A stretch of 64,000 bases of DNA, taken from Azoarcus sp. (GTDB lineage: Bacteria > Pseudomonadota > Gammaproteobacteria > Burkholderiales > Rhodocyclaceae). This document shows positions 37,062-46,778 of the stretch, piece by piece. The stretch lies in NCBI GenBank assembly GCA_030604735.1, contig JAUVVG010000019.1, positions 1 to 64,000 of the forward strand. Direction: 5' to 3'. Positions within the stretch are counted from its first letter, which is position 1. Each line of letters starts with the position of its first letter. Position numbers and translations under genes: made by a program. The notes under the pieces were generated by a model. That model was not told the DNA's origin. It did not search any database and saw nothing but the letters and a program-made list of their open reading frames with translations.

Positions 37062-37936
37062 GGCCGCCATCCCGAGTCGAGCCCACCCGGGGCGGCAGGC
37101 GCGTCGGAGGGTGCCGGCGCGGGCGCAGGTCCTGGACGCAGGCGGGTGTCGCCATAGTCCTGCCCTTCCATGCCCCTCACCGGCAATTCGATCTGGTCGC
37201 CGATCAGCGAGCCGCCCGCCGCATCACGCTCTTCCCAGCCGCGCCGGTAGTGGTCGGCACGCGAGCCCTGTGCCAACTGGATAGGCAACACCTTGATCGC
37301 GGATTCACCCGGCAGCACACAGGCCTGCTCGCACTTGCCGCAACCGGTGCAGTGATCGGAATGCACCGTCGGCAGGAACAGCGCATGACGATCCGAGCGC
37401 GGGTTGTGCATGCGCTCCAGCGTGATTGCCTTGTCGATCACCGGGCACACCCGGTAGCAGACATCGCAGCGTAGCCCGAGATAGTTCAGGCAGGTTTCCT
37501 GGTCGATCAACACCGCCAGGCCCATCCGGGCTTCTTCGATGTCGATCAGTTCGCGATCGAGCGCCCCGGTCGGGCAGGCGACCACACAGGGGATGTCCTC
37601 GCACATCTCGCACGGAATTTTGCGGGCCTCGAAATAAGGCGTGCCGGTCGCGACGCTGTCACCCAACTCGGCCAGTTTGAGGGTGTCATAAGGACAATCG
37701 CGCACGCACAATCCGCAACGGACGCACGCGGCGAGAAAATCGGATTCAGGCAAGGCGCCGGGCGGCCGCAACGCGGTCGAAGGCAGCGCCGAAGCCTGAC
37801 GGGTATAGAGCCCGACACCGAGCGAGAGCAGGCAGGTACCCCCGGCCACACCTGCCGACTCCTTGAGGAATCGGCGGCGGGAGGTCGCGGCCTGCACGCC
37901 CTGCTTGCTCGTATTGTTGTCGGATTTCTGGTTCAT
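37058..37936 (-). CDS. napG: Ferredoxin-type protein NapG
   Basis: Periplasmic iron-sulfur protein partnered with NapH. The 292-residue protein has a twin-arginine-type leader ([15 protein letters not shown]) and four [4Fe-4S] cysteine clusters ([47 protein letters not shown]). A Pro/Ala-rich tail of about 30 residues follows. It lies 165 bp after napA. Confidence 0.94.
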   Translation of the reverse strand: MNQKSDNNTSKQGVQAATSRRRFLKESAGVAGGTCLLSLGVGLYTRQASALPSTALRPPGALPESDFLAACVRCGLCVRDCPYDTLKLAELGDSVATGTPYFEARKIPCEMCEDIPCVVACPTGALDRELIDIEEARMGLAVLIDQETCLNYLGLRCDVCYRVCPVIDKAITLERMHNPRSDRHALFLPTVHSDHCTGCGKCEQACVLPGESAIKVLPIQLAQGSRADHYRRGWEERDAAGGSLIGDQIELPVRGMEGQDYGDTRLRPGPAPAPAPSDAPAAPGGLDSGWRP

Positions 37937-38101
37937 TTCAGTTTGTCCCGGCCGCAGCGTCTGGCGCCGCGAGCATGGGGTTCATCACATCACGCGGCCA
38001 CACCCGCCGCGTTCGCGCCCGACCGCCAGTGCTCCTGACGGAGCACGGACGGCAGGCGCCCTGCGACACTGTGCGACTGCGACCTTGCGTCGGCCTGGCG
38101 C

Positions 38102-40648
38102 TTAGGCGCGCATGACCTTGACCGGGCACTTCTTGAAGTCGGTTTCTTTCGAAATCGGACAAGTCGCATCCTCGATCAGCTTGTTCACCAGCCGGCCTTC
38201 GTCGAAGAAGGGGATGAAGATCAAGCCTTTGGGTGGCTTGTTGCGGCCGCGGGTCTCGAGTTGGGCGACCATCTCGCCTCGCTTGGACACCACCTTGACC
38301 GCCATGCCACGCTGCAGGCCTCGGTTTTGCGCATCCTCCGGATGCATGAAGACCTGCGCTTCCGGCACAGAGCGGTGCAGTTCCGGCACCCGCCGCGTCA
38401 TCGAACCGGTATGCCAGTGCTCGAGCACCCGACCGGAGCACATCCACATGTCGTACTCGGCGTCCGGCTTGTCGTGCGGATCCTGATAAGGCAGCGCGAA
38501 GACGATCGCCTTGCCGTCCGGATTGCCGTAGAAGTTCCAGCCCTCGCCGGCCTGGACATACGGGTCGTAGCCTTCCTTGTAGCGCCACAGGGTTTCCTTG
38601 CCATCGACCACCGGCCAGCGGAAACCGCGCGCCTTGTGGTAGTCGTCGAAGTAGGCCAGGTCATGGTGCTTGCCGCGGGTGAAGCGGGCGTACTCCTCGT
38701 ACAAGCCTTTCTGCAGGTAGTAGCCGAGCTCCTGGGACTCGTCGTTCATGTAGCCGGACCAGGCGTGCTCATTGACCTTCTCGACCTCGGACAACGGATA
38801 CTTGTCGACCTCGCCATTGGCGAACAGGATGTCGTACAGGGTCTTGCCACGGAATTCCGGCTTCTTGGCGATCAGCTCTTCCGGCCAGACTTCCTCGACC
38901 TTGAAGCGCTTGGAGAACTCGATGTACTGCCACAGATCGCTCTTGGCCTGACCGGGAGCCTTGACCTGCTGACGCCAGAACTGGCCGCGGCGCTCGGCAT
39001 TGCCGAATGCGCCTTCCTTCTCGGTCCACATCGCGGCCGGCAGGATCAGGTCGGCCGACAGGGCCGAGACGGTCGGATAGACATCCGACACCACGACGAA
39101 AGTCTCCGGATTGCGCCAGCCGGGGTACAACTCCTCATTGATATTGGGCCCGGCCTGCATGTTGTTGGTGGTCGTGGTCCAGTAGCACTTGAGCACACCA
39201 TCTTTCAGCGCACGGCTTTGGGCGACGGCATGCAAGCCGACCCAGTCGGGAATCGTGCCGTCGGGAACTTGCCAGATGTTCTCGGCGAACTCGCGGTGCT
39301 TGGGATTGGTCACGACCATGTCGGCCGGCAGGCGGTGGGCGAAGGTGCCGACCTCACGCGCGGTACCGCAGGCCGACGGCTGGCCGGTCAGCGAGAACGG
39401 GCTGTTACCCGGCTCGGAGATCTTGCCCACCAGCAGGTGGACGTTGTAGATCATGTTGTTCACCCAGGTGCCACGGGTGTGCTGGTTGAAGCCCATGGTC
39501 CAGAAGGAGGTAACCTTCTTGTTCGGGTCGGCATAGACCTCGGCCATGCGGCGCAGGTTGGATTCCGGCACACCGGACAGCTTGGAGACCTTCTCGACCG
39601 TGTACTCGGACACGTACTCGGCGAACTCCTCGAAGGTCATGTCTTCGGATGCGCCCGGATTACCCTTGGGCTTGCCGTCGGCGCCCATGTAGCCATTGTT
39701 GGTCGCCGCCTGCTCCAACGGGTGATTCGGACGCAGGCCGAAGCCGATGTCGCCCTCGCCGCGCTTGAACTTGACGTGCTTGCTGACGAAGTCCTCATTG
39801 ACCCGACCGGTCGAGATGATGTGATGACAGATGTAGTTCAGCATCGCCAGGTCGGTATGCGGCTCGAAGATCATCGGGTTGTCGGCCAGCTCGTAGGAAC
39901 GATGCTCGAAGGTGGACAACACATGGACTTCGCACCCCGGATGGGTCAAGCGACGGTCGGTGATGCGGCTCCACAGGATCGGGTGCATCTCGGCCATGTT
40001 GCTGCCCCACAGCACGAAGGCATCGGCATTCTCGATGTCGTCATAGCAGCCCATCGGTTCGTCCATACCGAAAGTGCGCATGAAGCCGGCCACCGCGGAA
40101 GCCATGCAGTGGCGCGCGTTCGGGTCGATGTTGTTGGTCCGGAATCCGACCTTGTGCAGCTTGGACGCAGCGTAGCCTTCCCACACGGTCCACTGCCCGG
40201 AGCCGAACATGCCGATCGAGCGCGGGCCATGCTCCTTGAGCGAAGCCTTCCACTTCTCGGCCATGATGTCGAAAGCCTCATCCCAGCTCACCGGGACGAA
40301 CTCGCCATCCTTGGCATACTGCCCGCCACGCTTGCGCAGCAGCGGCTGGGTCAGACGGTCACCGCCATACATGATCTTGGACAAGAAATAGCCCTTGATG
40401 CAATTCAGGCCTCGGTTGACCGGGGAATCCGGATCGCCCTGGGTCGCCACGACCCGGTTGTTCTGCACGCCGACCAGCACCGAACAGCCCACGCCACAGA
40501 ATCGGCATGCGGCCTTGTCCCAACGTACCTGCGTAGTCGGCGAGCCGGCCTGCTGCGCCTGCGCAACCACCGGAATGCCGATGCCCGCGGATGCCGCAGC
40601 GGCCGCCACTGCGTTCGTCTTGATGAACTCACGTCGATTCATGCTCAT
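38102..40648 (-). CDS. napA: Periplasmic nitrate reductase catalytic subunit
   Basis: Molybdenum bis-MGD enzyme reducing nitrate to nitrite in the periplasm. The 848-residue protein has a Tat leader ([20 protein letters not shown]), the [4Fe-4S] motif [13 protein letters not shown] with its fourth cysteine in RGLNCIKGY, and the Mo-cysteine region [21 protein letters not shown] precedes the ATG at 40648, one base after the napD stop. Full length, no frameshift. Confidence 0.97.
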   Translation of the reverse strand: MSMNRREFIKTNAVAAAAASAGIGIPVVAQAQQAGSPTTQVRWDKAACRFCGVGCSVLVGVQNNRVVATQGDPDSPVNRGLNCIKGYFLSKIMYGGDRLTQPLLRKRGGQYAKDGEFVPVSWDEAFDIMAEKWKASLKEHGPRSIGMFGSGQWTVWEGYAASKLHKVGFRTNNIDPNARHCMASAVAGFMRTFGMDEPMGCYDDIENADAFVLWGSNMAEMHPILWSRITDRRLTHPGCEVHVLSTFEHRSYELADNPMIFEPHTDLAMLNYICHHIISTGRVNEDFVSKHVKFKRGEGDIGFGLRPNHPLEQAATNNGYMGADGKPKGNPGASEDMTFEEFAEYVSEYTVEKVSKLSGVPESNLRRMAEVYADPNKKVTSFWTMGFNQHTRGTWVNNMIYNVHLLVGKISEPGNSPFSLTGQPSACGTAREVGTFAHRLPADMVVTNPKHREFAENIWQVPDGTIPDWVGLHAVAQSRALKDGVLKCYWTTTTNNMQAGPNINEELYPGWRNPETFVVVSDVYPTVSALSADLILPAAMWTEKEGAFGNAERRGQFWRQQVKAPGQAKSDLWQYIEFSKRFKVEEVWPEELIAKKPEFRGKTLYDILFANGEVDKYPLSEVEKVNEHAWSGYMNDESQELGYYLQKGLYEEYARFTRGKHHDLAYFDDYHKARGFRWPVVDGKETLWRYKEGYDPYVQAGEGWNFYGNPDGKAIVFALPYQDPHDKPDAEYDMWMCSGRVLEHWHTGSMTRRVPELHRSVPEAQVFMHPEDAQNRGLQRGMAVKVVSKRGEMVAQLETRGRNKPPKGLIFIPFFDEGRLVNKLIEDATCPISKETDFKKCPVKVMRA

Positions 40649-40649
40649 T

Positions 40650-40904
40650 TCATGCCTCCTGTAATTCGAGACCTTCGTCGGTGTATTCGTAAGCGAGCGT
40701 GATGCTCAGCACGTGCTTGGACAGGTTGACCGCGAGAATGGAGTCGGTCACCGAATAGCCCTCGCCATCCTCGACCGTGACGATGAGGCGCCCGGTCTCG
40801 GCCGATTCGCCATGCAACTCCACGCCTGGGATCGCCCGCAGCGCCTCCTTCAGCTCGGGAAAGTGTTCGGCCTTCGCCTTCACCACAAGGCTTGCAATCT
40901 TCAT
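40650..40904 (-). CDS. napD: NapA signal-peptide-binding chaperone NapD
   Basis: Cytoplasmic chaperone that binds the Tat leader of NapA until its cofactor is in place. The 84-residue protein has the family ferredoxin-like fold pattern ([40 protein letters not shown]). It overlaps the end of napF; longer frames upstream are out of register with the family. Confidence 0.92.
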   Translation of the reverse strand: MKIASLVVKAKAEHFPELKEALRAIPGVELHGESAETGRLIVTVEDGEGYSVTDSILAVNLSKHVLSITLAYEYTDEGLELQEA

Positions 40905-41386
40905 TGATGCATCTCCATCGCTATCGCCCCGACCGGGCAGGGTGCAAAACATGCGCCGCATCCGGTGCAACGCGCCAAGTCCGGCACCAGCTCCGCCACG
41001 CCGCCCAATCTAGGGCGAAACCGGATCGCCGAGGTTTCGCAGCATTCCCCACATACCCGGCACTCGACGCCCTGCCTGGCGAGGCACTTGTCGGTTATCG
41101 CGACCCTGAGCCCCCAAGGAGACTGTTCCGGCTCACGAGACAAGGCCCCGGACTTGCAGACCGTCACACATTCGCCACAAAAGGTACATTCGCCTGAACC
41201 GAAATCGACCTTCGGGTATCCGCCCTCGCCGATCTTGATGATGCGGGTAGGGCAACACTCGGCACAGTCTCCACATCGGGTGCATCGCGTTTCGAACGCC
41301 TCCGGATCGACCGCCCATGGGGGACGGAAGTCGGTACTGCTGGCGCGAAAACGGCCTCTCAGGAAGCCACGACGGGATACGGACAT
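40901..41386 (-). CDS. napF: Ferredoxin-type protein NapF
   Basis: Iron-sulfur protein that helps assemble NapA in the cytoplasm. The 161-residue product begins with an RRGFLRGRF segment and has four cysteine clusters (CTRCGDCAECCP, CTFCGECVTVCK, CRVCGECCE, CTGCGACFAPCP). It is the first gene of napFDAGHBC, downstream of an FNR-like site. Confidence 0.93.
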   Translation of the reverse strand: MSVSRRGFLRGRFRASSTDFRPPWAVDPEAFETRCTRCGDCAECCPTRIIKIGEGGYPKVDFGSGECTFCGECVTVCKSGALSREPEQSPWGLRVAITDKCLARQGVECRVCGECCETSAIRFRPRLGGVAELVPDLARCTGCGACFAPCPVGAIAMEMHQ

Positions 41387-41431
41387 GCTGGATTCGGGTG
41401 ACGAAAAAACCTTTTGTCGTTATGGGACTGC

Positions 41432-41473
41432 ATTTAATAGCTTCACACTAGAAGTAACATTGACGGGTGTCAA
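41432..41473 (-). promoter_or_regulatory. FNR-like activator site and -10 of the nap promoter
   Basis: TTGACGGGTGTCAA (41460-41473) is a perfect inverted repeat TTGAC-N4-GTCAA, close to the FNR/Anr consensus TTGAT-N4-ATCAA. On the minus strand a -10-like TTAAAT (41437-41432) is centred about 32 bp downstream. That places the FNR-like site near -41.5, the class II activator position. The napF start is about 45 bp further on. Confidence 0.7.
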
Positions 41474-41760
41474 ATTGCGAATCCCTCTCAATTCGGAGTC
41501 ATGCCATTGATTTATTGCGATGCACAATGCATTGCACCCGCCCTTGTCGTGGACAGAGGTCGGGGGGCTACACGGATTCGTCGAACCAGGAGAGCGGGGG
41601 CTGGCAGCGGCTGGCAGAGTCAGGCAGTGGCCGAGTCGGATGACGCGCCATGGCGTGCCGCGAAGTGGCGGACGGGTTGTCCGGAAGGGGGTTTGGGGTC
41701 GCTATCGACGACCCGCGGAGACAGGTCCCGGCATCGCCGATAGACAGGGGTCTCAGGTCT

Positions 41761-41777
41761 CTGGCGACATTCGCCAG
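41761..41777 (-). other. Stem-loop directly after the CBS-domain gene
   Basis: CTGGCGA-CAT-TCGCCAG forms a perfect 7-bp stem abutting the stop codon of the CBS gene. There is no T run after it on the minus strand, so it is at best a weak terminator or transcript-end stabiliser. Confidence 0.5.
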
Positions 41778-42173
41778 TCAAACATCCTCTTCGGCGATCT
41801 CGAGGATCGCGCCGACGATGTCGTTCATCGTGATGATGCCGGCCAGCTCGTTGGTCGCGGTCACCAGCAGACGGCGGATGTTCATCCGCACCATCAGCCT
41901 GGCGGCATGCTTGACGTCGAGCTCGCGGGAGATCGTCAACACCGGCTTGGCGCAGACGTCGTAGACATTGAGCAAATCGATGTCGCCCTCTTCCGCGACG
42001 ATGGTCTTCAGGATATTGGTGTAGGTGATGATGCCGAAGGCATCGTGCTGATCTCGCTTCTCGACGATCAGGGTCTTGACCTGACGTTGTCGCATCAGGC
42101 GCATCGCATCACGAATGGACGCCAACGGGGAAATGGTCACGACGTCGCGGACCATGATGTCCTTTACCAGCAT
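41778..42173 (-). CDS. Tandem CBS-domain protein of the PII-like/DUF1538 unit
   Basis: A 131-residue protein made of two CBS motifs and nothing else (VKDIMVRDVVTISPLASIRD first; NVYDVCAKPVLTISRELDV second). It ends NELAGIITMNDIVGAILEI. Such modules bind adenine nucleotides, so it could report energy state. It starts 10 bp after the second PII-like gene and is the last gene of the four-gene unit. Its target is unknown; the neighbouring membrane protein is the obvious candidate. Confidence 0.9.
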   Translation of the reverse strand: MLVKDIMVRDVVTISPLASIRDAMRLMRQRQVKTLIVEKRDQHDAFGIITYTNILKTIVAEEGDIDLLNVYDVCAKPVLTISRELDVKHAARLMVRMNIRRLLVTATNELAGIITMNDIVGAILEIAEEDV

Positions 42174-42183
42174 GGAGGGGCTC

Positions 42184-42531
42184 CTAGATTTCGTCCTTGA
42201 TGTGGTCTTCGAACTGCTGAATCTGGGTGGTGTCGATGCCGGCGATATGCTCCAGCGGAATCGTGAAGATCACCCCCTTGGAGTGGTTCTTCAGGTCCAG
42301 CTCCTTGCTGATGTTCTTCAGCACGGTCAGCGACAGCTTCTTCTCGAGGACGAAGATCAGCACCGACTGGCTACCCTCGTAGGTCAGTCCGAAGAAGGTC
42401 TTCTTCTCCTTGGCGCCGATGCCACGCCCGTCTAGAATCGTCACCCCGCCAGCGCCGGTGCGTTTGGCCACATCGATCGCCTTCTCCTCCAGATCTTCAG
42501 CCAGAATGGCGACAAGTACCGAGAATTTCAC
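42184..42531 (-). CDS. PII-like signalling protein (second copy)
   Basis: A 115-residue protein with PII/GlnB-like fold markers: GAGGVTILDGRGIG at the end of the first helix-strand unit, a short T-loop region (KEKKTFFGLTYEGSQS), and GVIFTIPLEHIAGID matching the PII segment that closes the nucleotide site. It lacks the uridylylated tyrosine context of classical GlnB/GlnK. It overlaps the DUF1538 gene by 4 bp, so it is probably made in step with that membrane protein. Confidence 0.85.
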   Translation of the reverse strand: MKFSVLVAILAEDLEEKAIDVAKRTGAGGVTILDGRGIGAKEKKTFFGLTYEGSQSVLIFVLEKKLSLTVLKNISKELDLKNHSKGVIFTIPLEHIAGIDTTQIQQFEDHIKDEI

Positions 42532-44048
42532 GTTATTGCTCCTTGTCGAGTGACGCGTTCAGCATACAAAGCATAGAGCATCACGGTCACGATGGGAAAA
42601 ATGGACGCGAACGCGATCAGGCCGAAGCCGTCGATCAACACGTTGCGGCCCTCGATATGGGTCGCCAGGCCGATACCGAGTGCCGTCACCAACGGCACCG
42701 TCACTTCGGAGGTGGTCACGCCACCGAGGTCGAAGGCGAGCGGCACGATGTACTTTGGCGCCAGCGCGGTCAGCAGGATCACCAGGGTGTAGCCCGCCAT
42801 GATGTAGTAGTGGATCGAATCGCCGGTGATGATCCGATGCACCCCGATGGTGATCCCGATCGCCACGCCGATCGCGACCAGAATCCGGATGCGATTGCCG
42901 TCGAGCTTTCCCTTGCCGGCCTCCTCGGCCTTTTGACCGATCGCGATCAGGGCCGGTTCGGCCATGGTGGTCGCGAAGCCGATCGAGAACGCGAACAGGT
43001 AGATGTAGACCACCCTATCGAGCGCGATCAGCTGGGCGGCCATGCTTTGACCGATCGGAAACAGACCCAGCTTCAGCCCCACCACGAAGGCATACAGGCC
43101 GACGATGACCAGCACGAAGCCGCCGACCACCTTGTGCAGATGGGCGATCCTCTTGCGGATCACCGCGTACTGGAAGAACAGGATCGCGGCGATGATGGGC
43201 AACACATCGCGGAACATCAGCAGCAGATCGGACAACATGCCGAACAACACGCTGCCGACGGTCGCTGCTGCCACCTCGACCTCGACCACGGCGACATCGC
43301 TGATCGTCTCCGCCACGGCATGCGTTACCACGCCAGTCTCGCCAAAGGAATAGACGAAGATGCCGTACACCTGCACCGAGATCATCGGCACCATCACCGC
43401 CAGCGCGACCAGACCGAAACCATGCGCCAGCGCATTGCGCCCACGGATCGATACCGCCAGCCCGATGCCGAGCGCAGCGATCAAGGGCACCGTGACGATA
43501 TTGGTGGTGACACCGCCCGAGTCGTAGGCGAGCCCGACGATCTCCTCGGGGGCGAAGAAGGTCACCGCGACCACCAGCAGATACCCGATGATCATGTACC
43601 AGTGCAGCGAGTGGCCGAGAATCGTCCGTACCACCCCAAGCGCCACCACCGCGCCGACCGACAAAGCCACCAGCATGCGCAGGGTGAAGCCGTTGACCCT
43701 CCCTTCGCTGATCAACTCGGCCTGGCTCGCGACCGCGATCAGCGCCGGCTCGGCGACCACCGCCGAGAACCCCAGGCAGAAACCGAACGCCATCAGCAAG
43801 GGCAATGAGCCCTTCTTCGCGAACTCGTTGGACAGGTTCTTTCCGATCGGGAAGATCCCCAGTTCCAGCCCCTGCAGGAACAGCGCGACACCGAACACGA
43901 CCACCAGCAGGCCAAGTGCCATCGACCAGACGTCGTCCGGCACCTGACGCATGATGATCAGTTGGAAGAAGCTGACGACGACGATGATCGGCAACAGATT
44001 CCTGAACGAATGGCTCAGAATATGCAGAAAATCTTTCAGCTGGTTCAA
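42528..44048 (-). CDS. DUF1538 membrane protein with two homologous halves
   Basis: A 506-residue polytopic protein with about 12 hydrophobic spans and no named substrate. The halves are clear repeats: AEPALIAVASQAELISEG in the first matches AEPALIAIGQKAEEAGKG in the second, and DSGGVTTNIVTVPLIAALGIG matches DLGGVTTSEVTVPLVTALGIG (split here at 20 residues or fewer). Acidic and Gly/Thr-rich motifs repeated within membrane regions look like a transport path. It overlaps PII-like genes at both ends. Domain-only name; transport is an inference. Confidence 0.88.
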   Translation of the reverse strand: MNQLKDFLHILSHSFRNLLPIIVVVSFFQLIIMRQVPDDVWSMALGLLVVVFGVALFLQGLELGIFPIGKNLSNEFAKKGSLPLLMAFGFCLGFSAVVAEPALIAVASQAELISEGRVNGFTLRMLVALSVGAVVALGVVRTILGHSLHWYMIIGYLLVVAVTFFAPEEIVGLAYDSGGVTTNIVTVPLIAALGIGLAVSIRGRNALAHGFGLVALAVMVPMISVQVYGIFVYSFGETGVVTHAVAETISDVAVVEVEVAAATVGSVLFGMLSDLLLMFRDVLPIIAAILFFQYAVIRKRIAHLHKVVGGFVLVIVGLYAFVVGLKLGLFPIGQSMAAQLIALDRVVYIYLFAFSIGFATTMAEPALIAIGQKAEEAGKGKLDGNRIRILVAIGVAIGITIGVHRIITGDSIHYYIMAGYTLVILLTALAPKYIVPLAFDLGGVTTSEVTVPLVTALGIGLATHIEGRNVLIDGFGLIAFASIFPIVTVMLYALYAERVTRQGAIT

Positions 44049-44407
44049 GAGTCGTCGCCCGTAGTCGCGGAATGCCTGGCACGGATGTGAGCCGCGATCG
44101 CATCCGGATCGACCCCCTCCGCATGGTCGATCGGCAGACAGAATGACAGACCCTGAAAGGGTTTGAGCAGGTCGAGCTCCAGGTTGAGGCGGTTGGCGAT
44201 GCGCGCCGAGGTCGCATCATCGAGCACCCACAGAATGACCTGCTCGATACCGCGAAAGGTCAGCCCGAAAAAGGTGATGTGTTCCGGAAAGCCGATGCCG
44301 CGTCCGGATATCACCGTGGCGCCCATTGCTCCTTCTTCCCGGGCGATCGCCAAAGCGCGCTCTTCGAGCGCATCTTCGACGACAGCGACCAAAAGTGATG
44401 TTGCCAT
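44045..44407 (-). CDS. PII-like signalling protein (first copy)
   Basis: A 120-residue paralogue of the protein at 42184: GAMGATVISGRGIG, THE T-loop-like region PEHITFFGLTFRGIEQ, and FQGLSFCLPIDHAEGVD. It has a C-terminal extension (HIRARHSATTGDDS). AGGGCGAGGC precedes the ATG. It is the first gene of the unit and overlaps the DUF1538 gene. Two non-identical copies flanking one membrane protein suggest a heteromeric or two-input control. Confidence 0.83.
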   Translation of the reverse strand: MATSLLVAVVEDALEERALAIAREEGAMGATVISGRGIGFPEHITFFGLTFRGIEQVILWVLDDATSARIANRLNLELDLLKPFQGLSFCLPIDHAEGVDPDAIAAHIRARHSATTGDDS

Positions 44408-44482
44408 GCCTCGCCCTGTGCCCCTGCATGTGGCCTTGGGCCGAGGATAGACTAAATCCGATCGACTCGAAAACGAATCAAG

Positions 44483-44501
44483 GGCGAAGCAGCCTCGCCC
44501 G
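44483..44501 (-). terminator. Weak stem-loop terminator after the ureJ gene
   Basis: A 6-bp stem, GGGCGA pairing with TCGCCC around a 7-nt loop, lies just after the HupE/UreJ stop and is followed on the minus strand by a T-rich stretch (TTGATTCGTTTT). It probably gives partial separation of the urease transcript from the PII-like unit. Confidence 0.45.
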
Positions 44502-44509
44502 CTCGCCCA

Positions 44510-45091
44510 TCAGCCACCGACCACCAGCATCAACGCGCCGGTAGCCGCGATCAATCCGCCCACCGCACGCCGGACCACACCCGCCCACCCTGCTTCCGGC
44601 AGGCTGCGCCCGGCCAGATAGCCAGCCACATGGAGTGCGGCGGTCGCCACGATGAAGCCGACCGAGTAGGCCAGCACGGAGGCATCGCCCATCTCGGCAA
44701 AGTGGGCGTGACCATGGAACAGGGCGAACACCGCCACCATGGGCACGGCGGCCGCAAGTGGCAGGCGCACCACGAACGCGATCAGCACGCCAAGCACCAG
44801 CACCGACGCGGCAATCCCGGCCTCGACCGCCGGCAAGGTCAGGCCCAGCCCGGAAAGTCCGGCACCGGCCAGCATCGCGATCACAAAGGCCATGGGCAAG
44901 GCCCAGCGCGAGGCACCAGATTGACGCGCGGCGAGCAGACCGACAGCGACCATCGCGAGCAGGTGGTCCAACCCGCCCAGCGGATGGCCCAGACCCGAGA
45001 AAAAGCTGCCCGATTCGTGACCGGGATGGGCGAGTGCGGCGCCGGCGAACAGGGTGAGCGGCAAGGCCGCCAGGATATTGCGTGTCGTCAT
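44510..45091 (-). CDS. ureJ: HupE/UreJ-family membrane protein
   Basis: Predicted nickel permease or accessory protein of urease. The 193-residue protein has a signal-like first span, then the metal-binding-type segment HPGHESGSFFSGLGHPLGGL with DHLLAMVAVGLLA, and five further spans with histidines (FHGHAHFAEM, LHVAGYLAG). It follows ureG by 99 bp on the same strand. HupE proteins of hydrogenase operons are the alternative, but the urease context decides. Confidence 0.88.
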   Translation of the reverse strand: MTTRNILAALPLTLFAGAALAHPGHESGSFFSGLGHPLGGLDHLLAMVAVGLLAARQSGASRWALPMAFVIAMLAGAGLSGLGLTLPAVEAGIAASVLVLGVLIAFVVRLPLAAAVPMVAVFALFHGHAHFAEMGDASVLAYSVGFIVATAALHVAGYLAGRSLPEAGWAGVVRRAVGGLIAATGALMLVVGG

Positions 45092-45190
45092 GATGTGCCT
45101 TCCCTTATTTTGCTTACTGATGAATGCGGTTGCCTGCCATTGCCCGGTGTTGCCCGGGATCGAACCCGAAAGCCGAAACGGCATACCCGG

Positions 45191-45814
45191 TCAGCCCGCT
45201 ACGACGAGCAAGCCGTGCTCCTCGATGAAGCGGATGATCTCGGCAAGCCCTTGCCCGGTCTTCTGGTTGGAGAAGATGAAGGGCTTGTTTCCCCTCATCT
45301 TGCGCGCGTCGCGGTCCATCACTTCGAGCGACGCACCGACCAGCGGAGCAAGATCGATCTTATTTATCACAAGGAGATCGCTTCGGGTAATCCCCGGTCC
45401 GCCTTTTCTTGGAATCTTGTCACCGGCCGAGACGTCGATCACGTAAATCGTCAGGTCCGACAGCTCGGGTGAAAAGGTCGCCGCGAGGTTGTCGCCGCCG
45501 GACTCGACGAAGATGATGTCCAGCCCGGGAAAGCGCCGATTGAGGCGATCGACCGCCTCGAGGTTGATCGAGGCGTCTTCCCGAATTGCGGTATGCGGAC
45601 AGCCGCCGGTCTCGACCCCGATGATGCGATCGGCCGACAAGGCCTCGTTGCGCACCAGAAACTGGGCATCCTCGGCGGTGTAGATGTCGTTGGTGACCAC
45701 CGCGATGTTGTACTTGGCACGCAGCGCCAGGCACAGCGCCAGCGTCAATGCGGTCTTGCCGGAGCCGACCGGCCCGCCAATGCCGACCCGAAGCGGTTGA
45801 GAGTGTGTCGTCAT
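45191..45814 (-). CDS. ureG: Urease accessory GTPase UreG
   Basis: SIMIBI-class GTPase that drives nickel delivery to urease. The 207-residue protein has the P-loop [18 protein letters not shown], the nickel-site [11 protein letters not shown] region ([15 protein letters not shown]) and [10 protein letters not shown]. The ATG at 45814 overlaps the ureF stop (ATGA). Longer upstream frames run through ureF and are not real. Confidence 0.96.
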   Translation of the reverse strand: MTTHSQPLRVGIGGPVGSGKTALTLALCLALRAKYNIAVVTNDIYTAEDAQFLVRNEALSADRIIGVETGGCPHTAIREDASINLEAVDRLNRRFPGLDIIFVESGGDNLAATFSPELSDLTIYVIDVSAGDKIPRKGGPGITRSDLLVINKIDLAPLVGASLEVMDRDARKMRGNKPFIFSNQKTGQGLAEIIRFIEEHGLLVVAG

Positions 45815-46647
45815 GATCTGAAAAGTCTCGTGTATTGAGTCTCGTGCCGGCTGCTCGCGATCGCGAGCCCCGGGGTGAAGTTGTTCCAATCCGATGGCGG
45901 TAAAGTGAGCGCGGTCTCGGCCAGTGCCGGCACCCGCGCACCCAGCTCGGCCAGCAAGCGCTGGCCGGCGCTTTGTCCGAGCGGCACGACCTTGACCGCC
46001 GCCATGACCTGATTCTCGAGCCAGGCCCACAGGTACGCCACCACCGCCTGGTCGACCGGAATCCGCCACGCCGCCGCAGCCGCCGACCATACGGTCGGAA
46101 AGCCCGGCTCATCCACCCGCGCCAAGCGTTCGCGCCAGCCAGGCAGCCCGGCAAACACATCCAGGTCGGATAACAGCCTGACCAGCGAGTAACCCATTTG
46201 CACCGTTTCGGCACGCAACTCGCTGGTTTCACGGCTGGCGATGAAGATGTGGTTCAGCTCGAAGACCTCGACATCGCCTTCGGCTTCGACCTGCCCGCCC
46301 GATTCCCTGACCCAAGTCCCGGTCCGGTCGGTCGCGACACGGGTCTGGTTTGACACCTCGGCCAGTTCACCTGCGACCTGAACTCCCCGCTCGGTCGTCA
46401 TGCCAGGCAGGCCCGGATCATGGTCGCCCTGGTCGCCCCTGGTCCAGGCACCGATCAGCGCAGCCAGCAACGGCGCCTCGAAGCACGCGACGTTCCATTC
46501 CAGCGCATCCCCTATCCATGCCAGCGCGTCGGCCTCGCCGCGGATCGTACCCGACTCGACCGCCCACTCCAGGCCTTGCGAATAGGTGTAGGCACCGACC
46601 GGCAGCGCCGGACTGGCCAGTTGCAGCAGGCGGACCAATGGCAGCAT
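45811..46647 (-). CDS. ureF: Urease accessory protein UreF with an internal insertion
   Basis: UreF couples UreG GTP hydrolysis to urease activation as part of UreDFG. The 278-residue protein has the family opening [20 protein letters not shown], the middle [20 protein letters not shown] and the end [19 protein letters not shown]. Usual length is about 225-235. The excess is one block, near residues 73-126, between the LIGAWTRG helix and the [11 protein letters not shown] helix. The ATG at 46647 follows GGGAG; a GTG at 46656 is possible. Conserved regions on both sides are intact. Confidence 0.92.
   Translation of the reverse strand: MLPLVRLLQLASPALPVGAYTYSQGLEWAVESGTIRGEADALAWIGDALEWNVACFEAPLLAALIGAWTRGDQGDHDPGLPGMTTERGVQVAGELAEVSNQTRVATDRTGTWVRESGGQVEAEGDVEVFELNHIFIASRETSELRAETVQMGYSLVRLLSDLDVFAGLPGWRERLARVDEPGFPTVWSAAAAAWRIPVDQAVVAYLWAWLENQVMAAVKVVPLGQSAGQRLLAELGARVPALAETALTLPPSDWNNFTPGLAIASSRHETQYTRLFRS
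46270..46431 (-). other. In-frame insertion within ureF
   Basis: About 54 codons in the loop between two conserved UreF helices. The encoded segment is polar and acidic ([29 protein letters not shown]). The frame is kept and no stop occurs. Boundaries come from remembered homologues and could shift by several residues. Confidence 0.6.
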
Positions 46648-46778
46648 CGCGCGCACTCCCTTACGCAGGCAATCGCCGCAGCGACCCGCTATGCACGACG
46701 TTTCCGCTCAGGGAAGCGGGGATGGAGGCCAGTGCCAAGACGGCGTTCACGAACGACGCGTAATCGGTCGCCATGATG

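Larger units (their letters stand above)
41387..41777. other. Regulatory gap upstream of napF
   Basis: A 391-bp stretch between napF and the CBS-domain gene. The napF-proximal 90 bp carry the FNR-like site and -10 described separately. The remaining 300 bp are GC-rich with no convincing gene on either strand. The far end holds a short stem-loop after the CBS gene. Confidence 0.55.

Noticed and set aside
38261-40702. 813-codon plus-strand open frame opposite napA
   Set aside because: Antisense to the conserved nitrate reductase gene; low-information composition.
45125-45175. tRNA-like T-arm (GGGTTCGATCCC on the minus strand) after ureG
   Set aside because: The loop is 6 nt rather than 7, and no matching acceptor, D or anticodon stems surround it.
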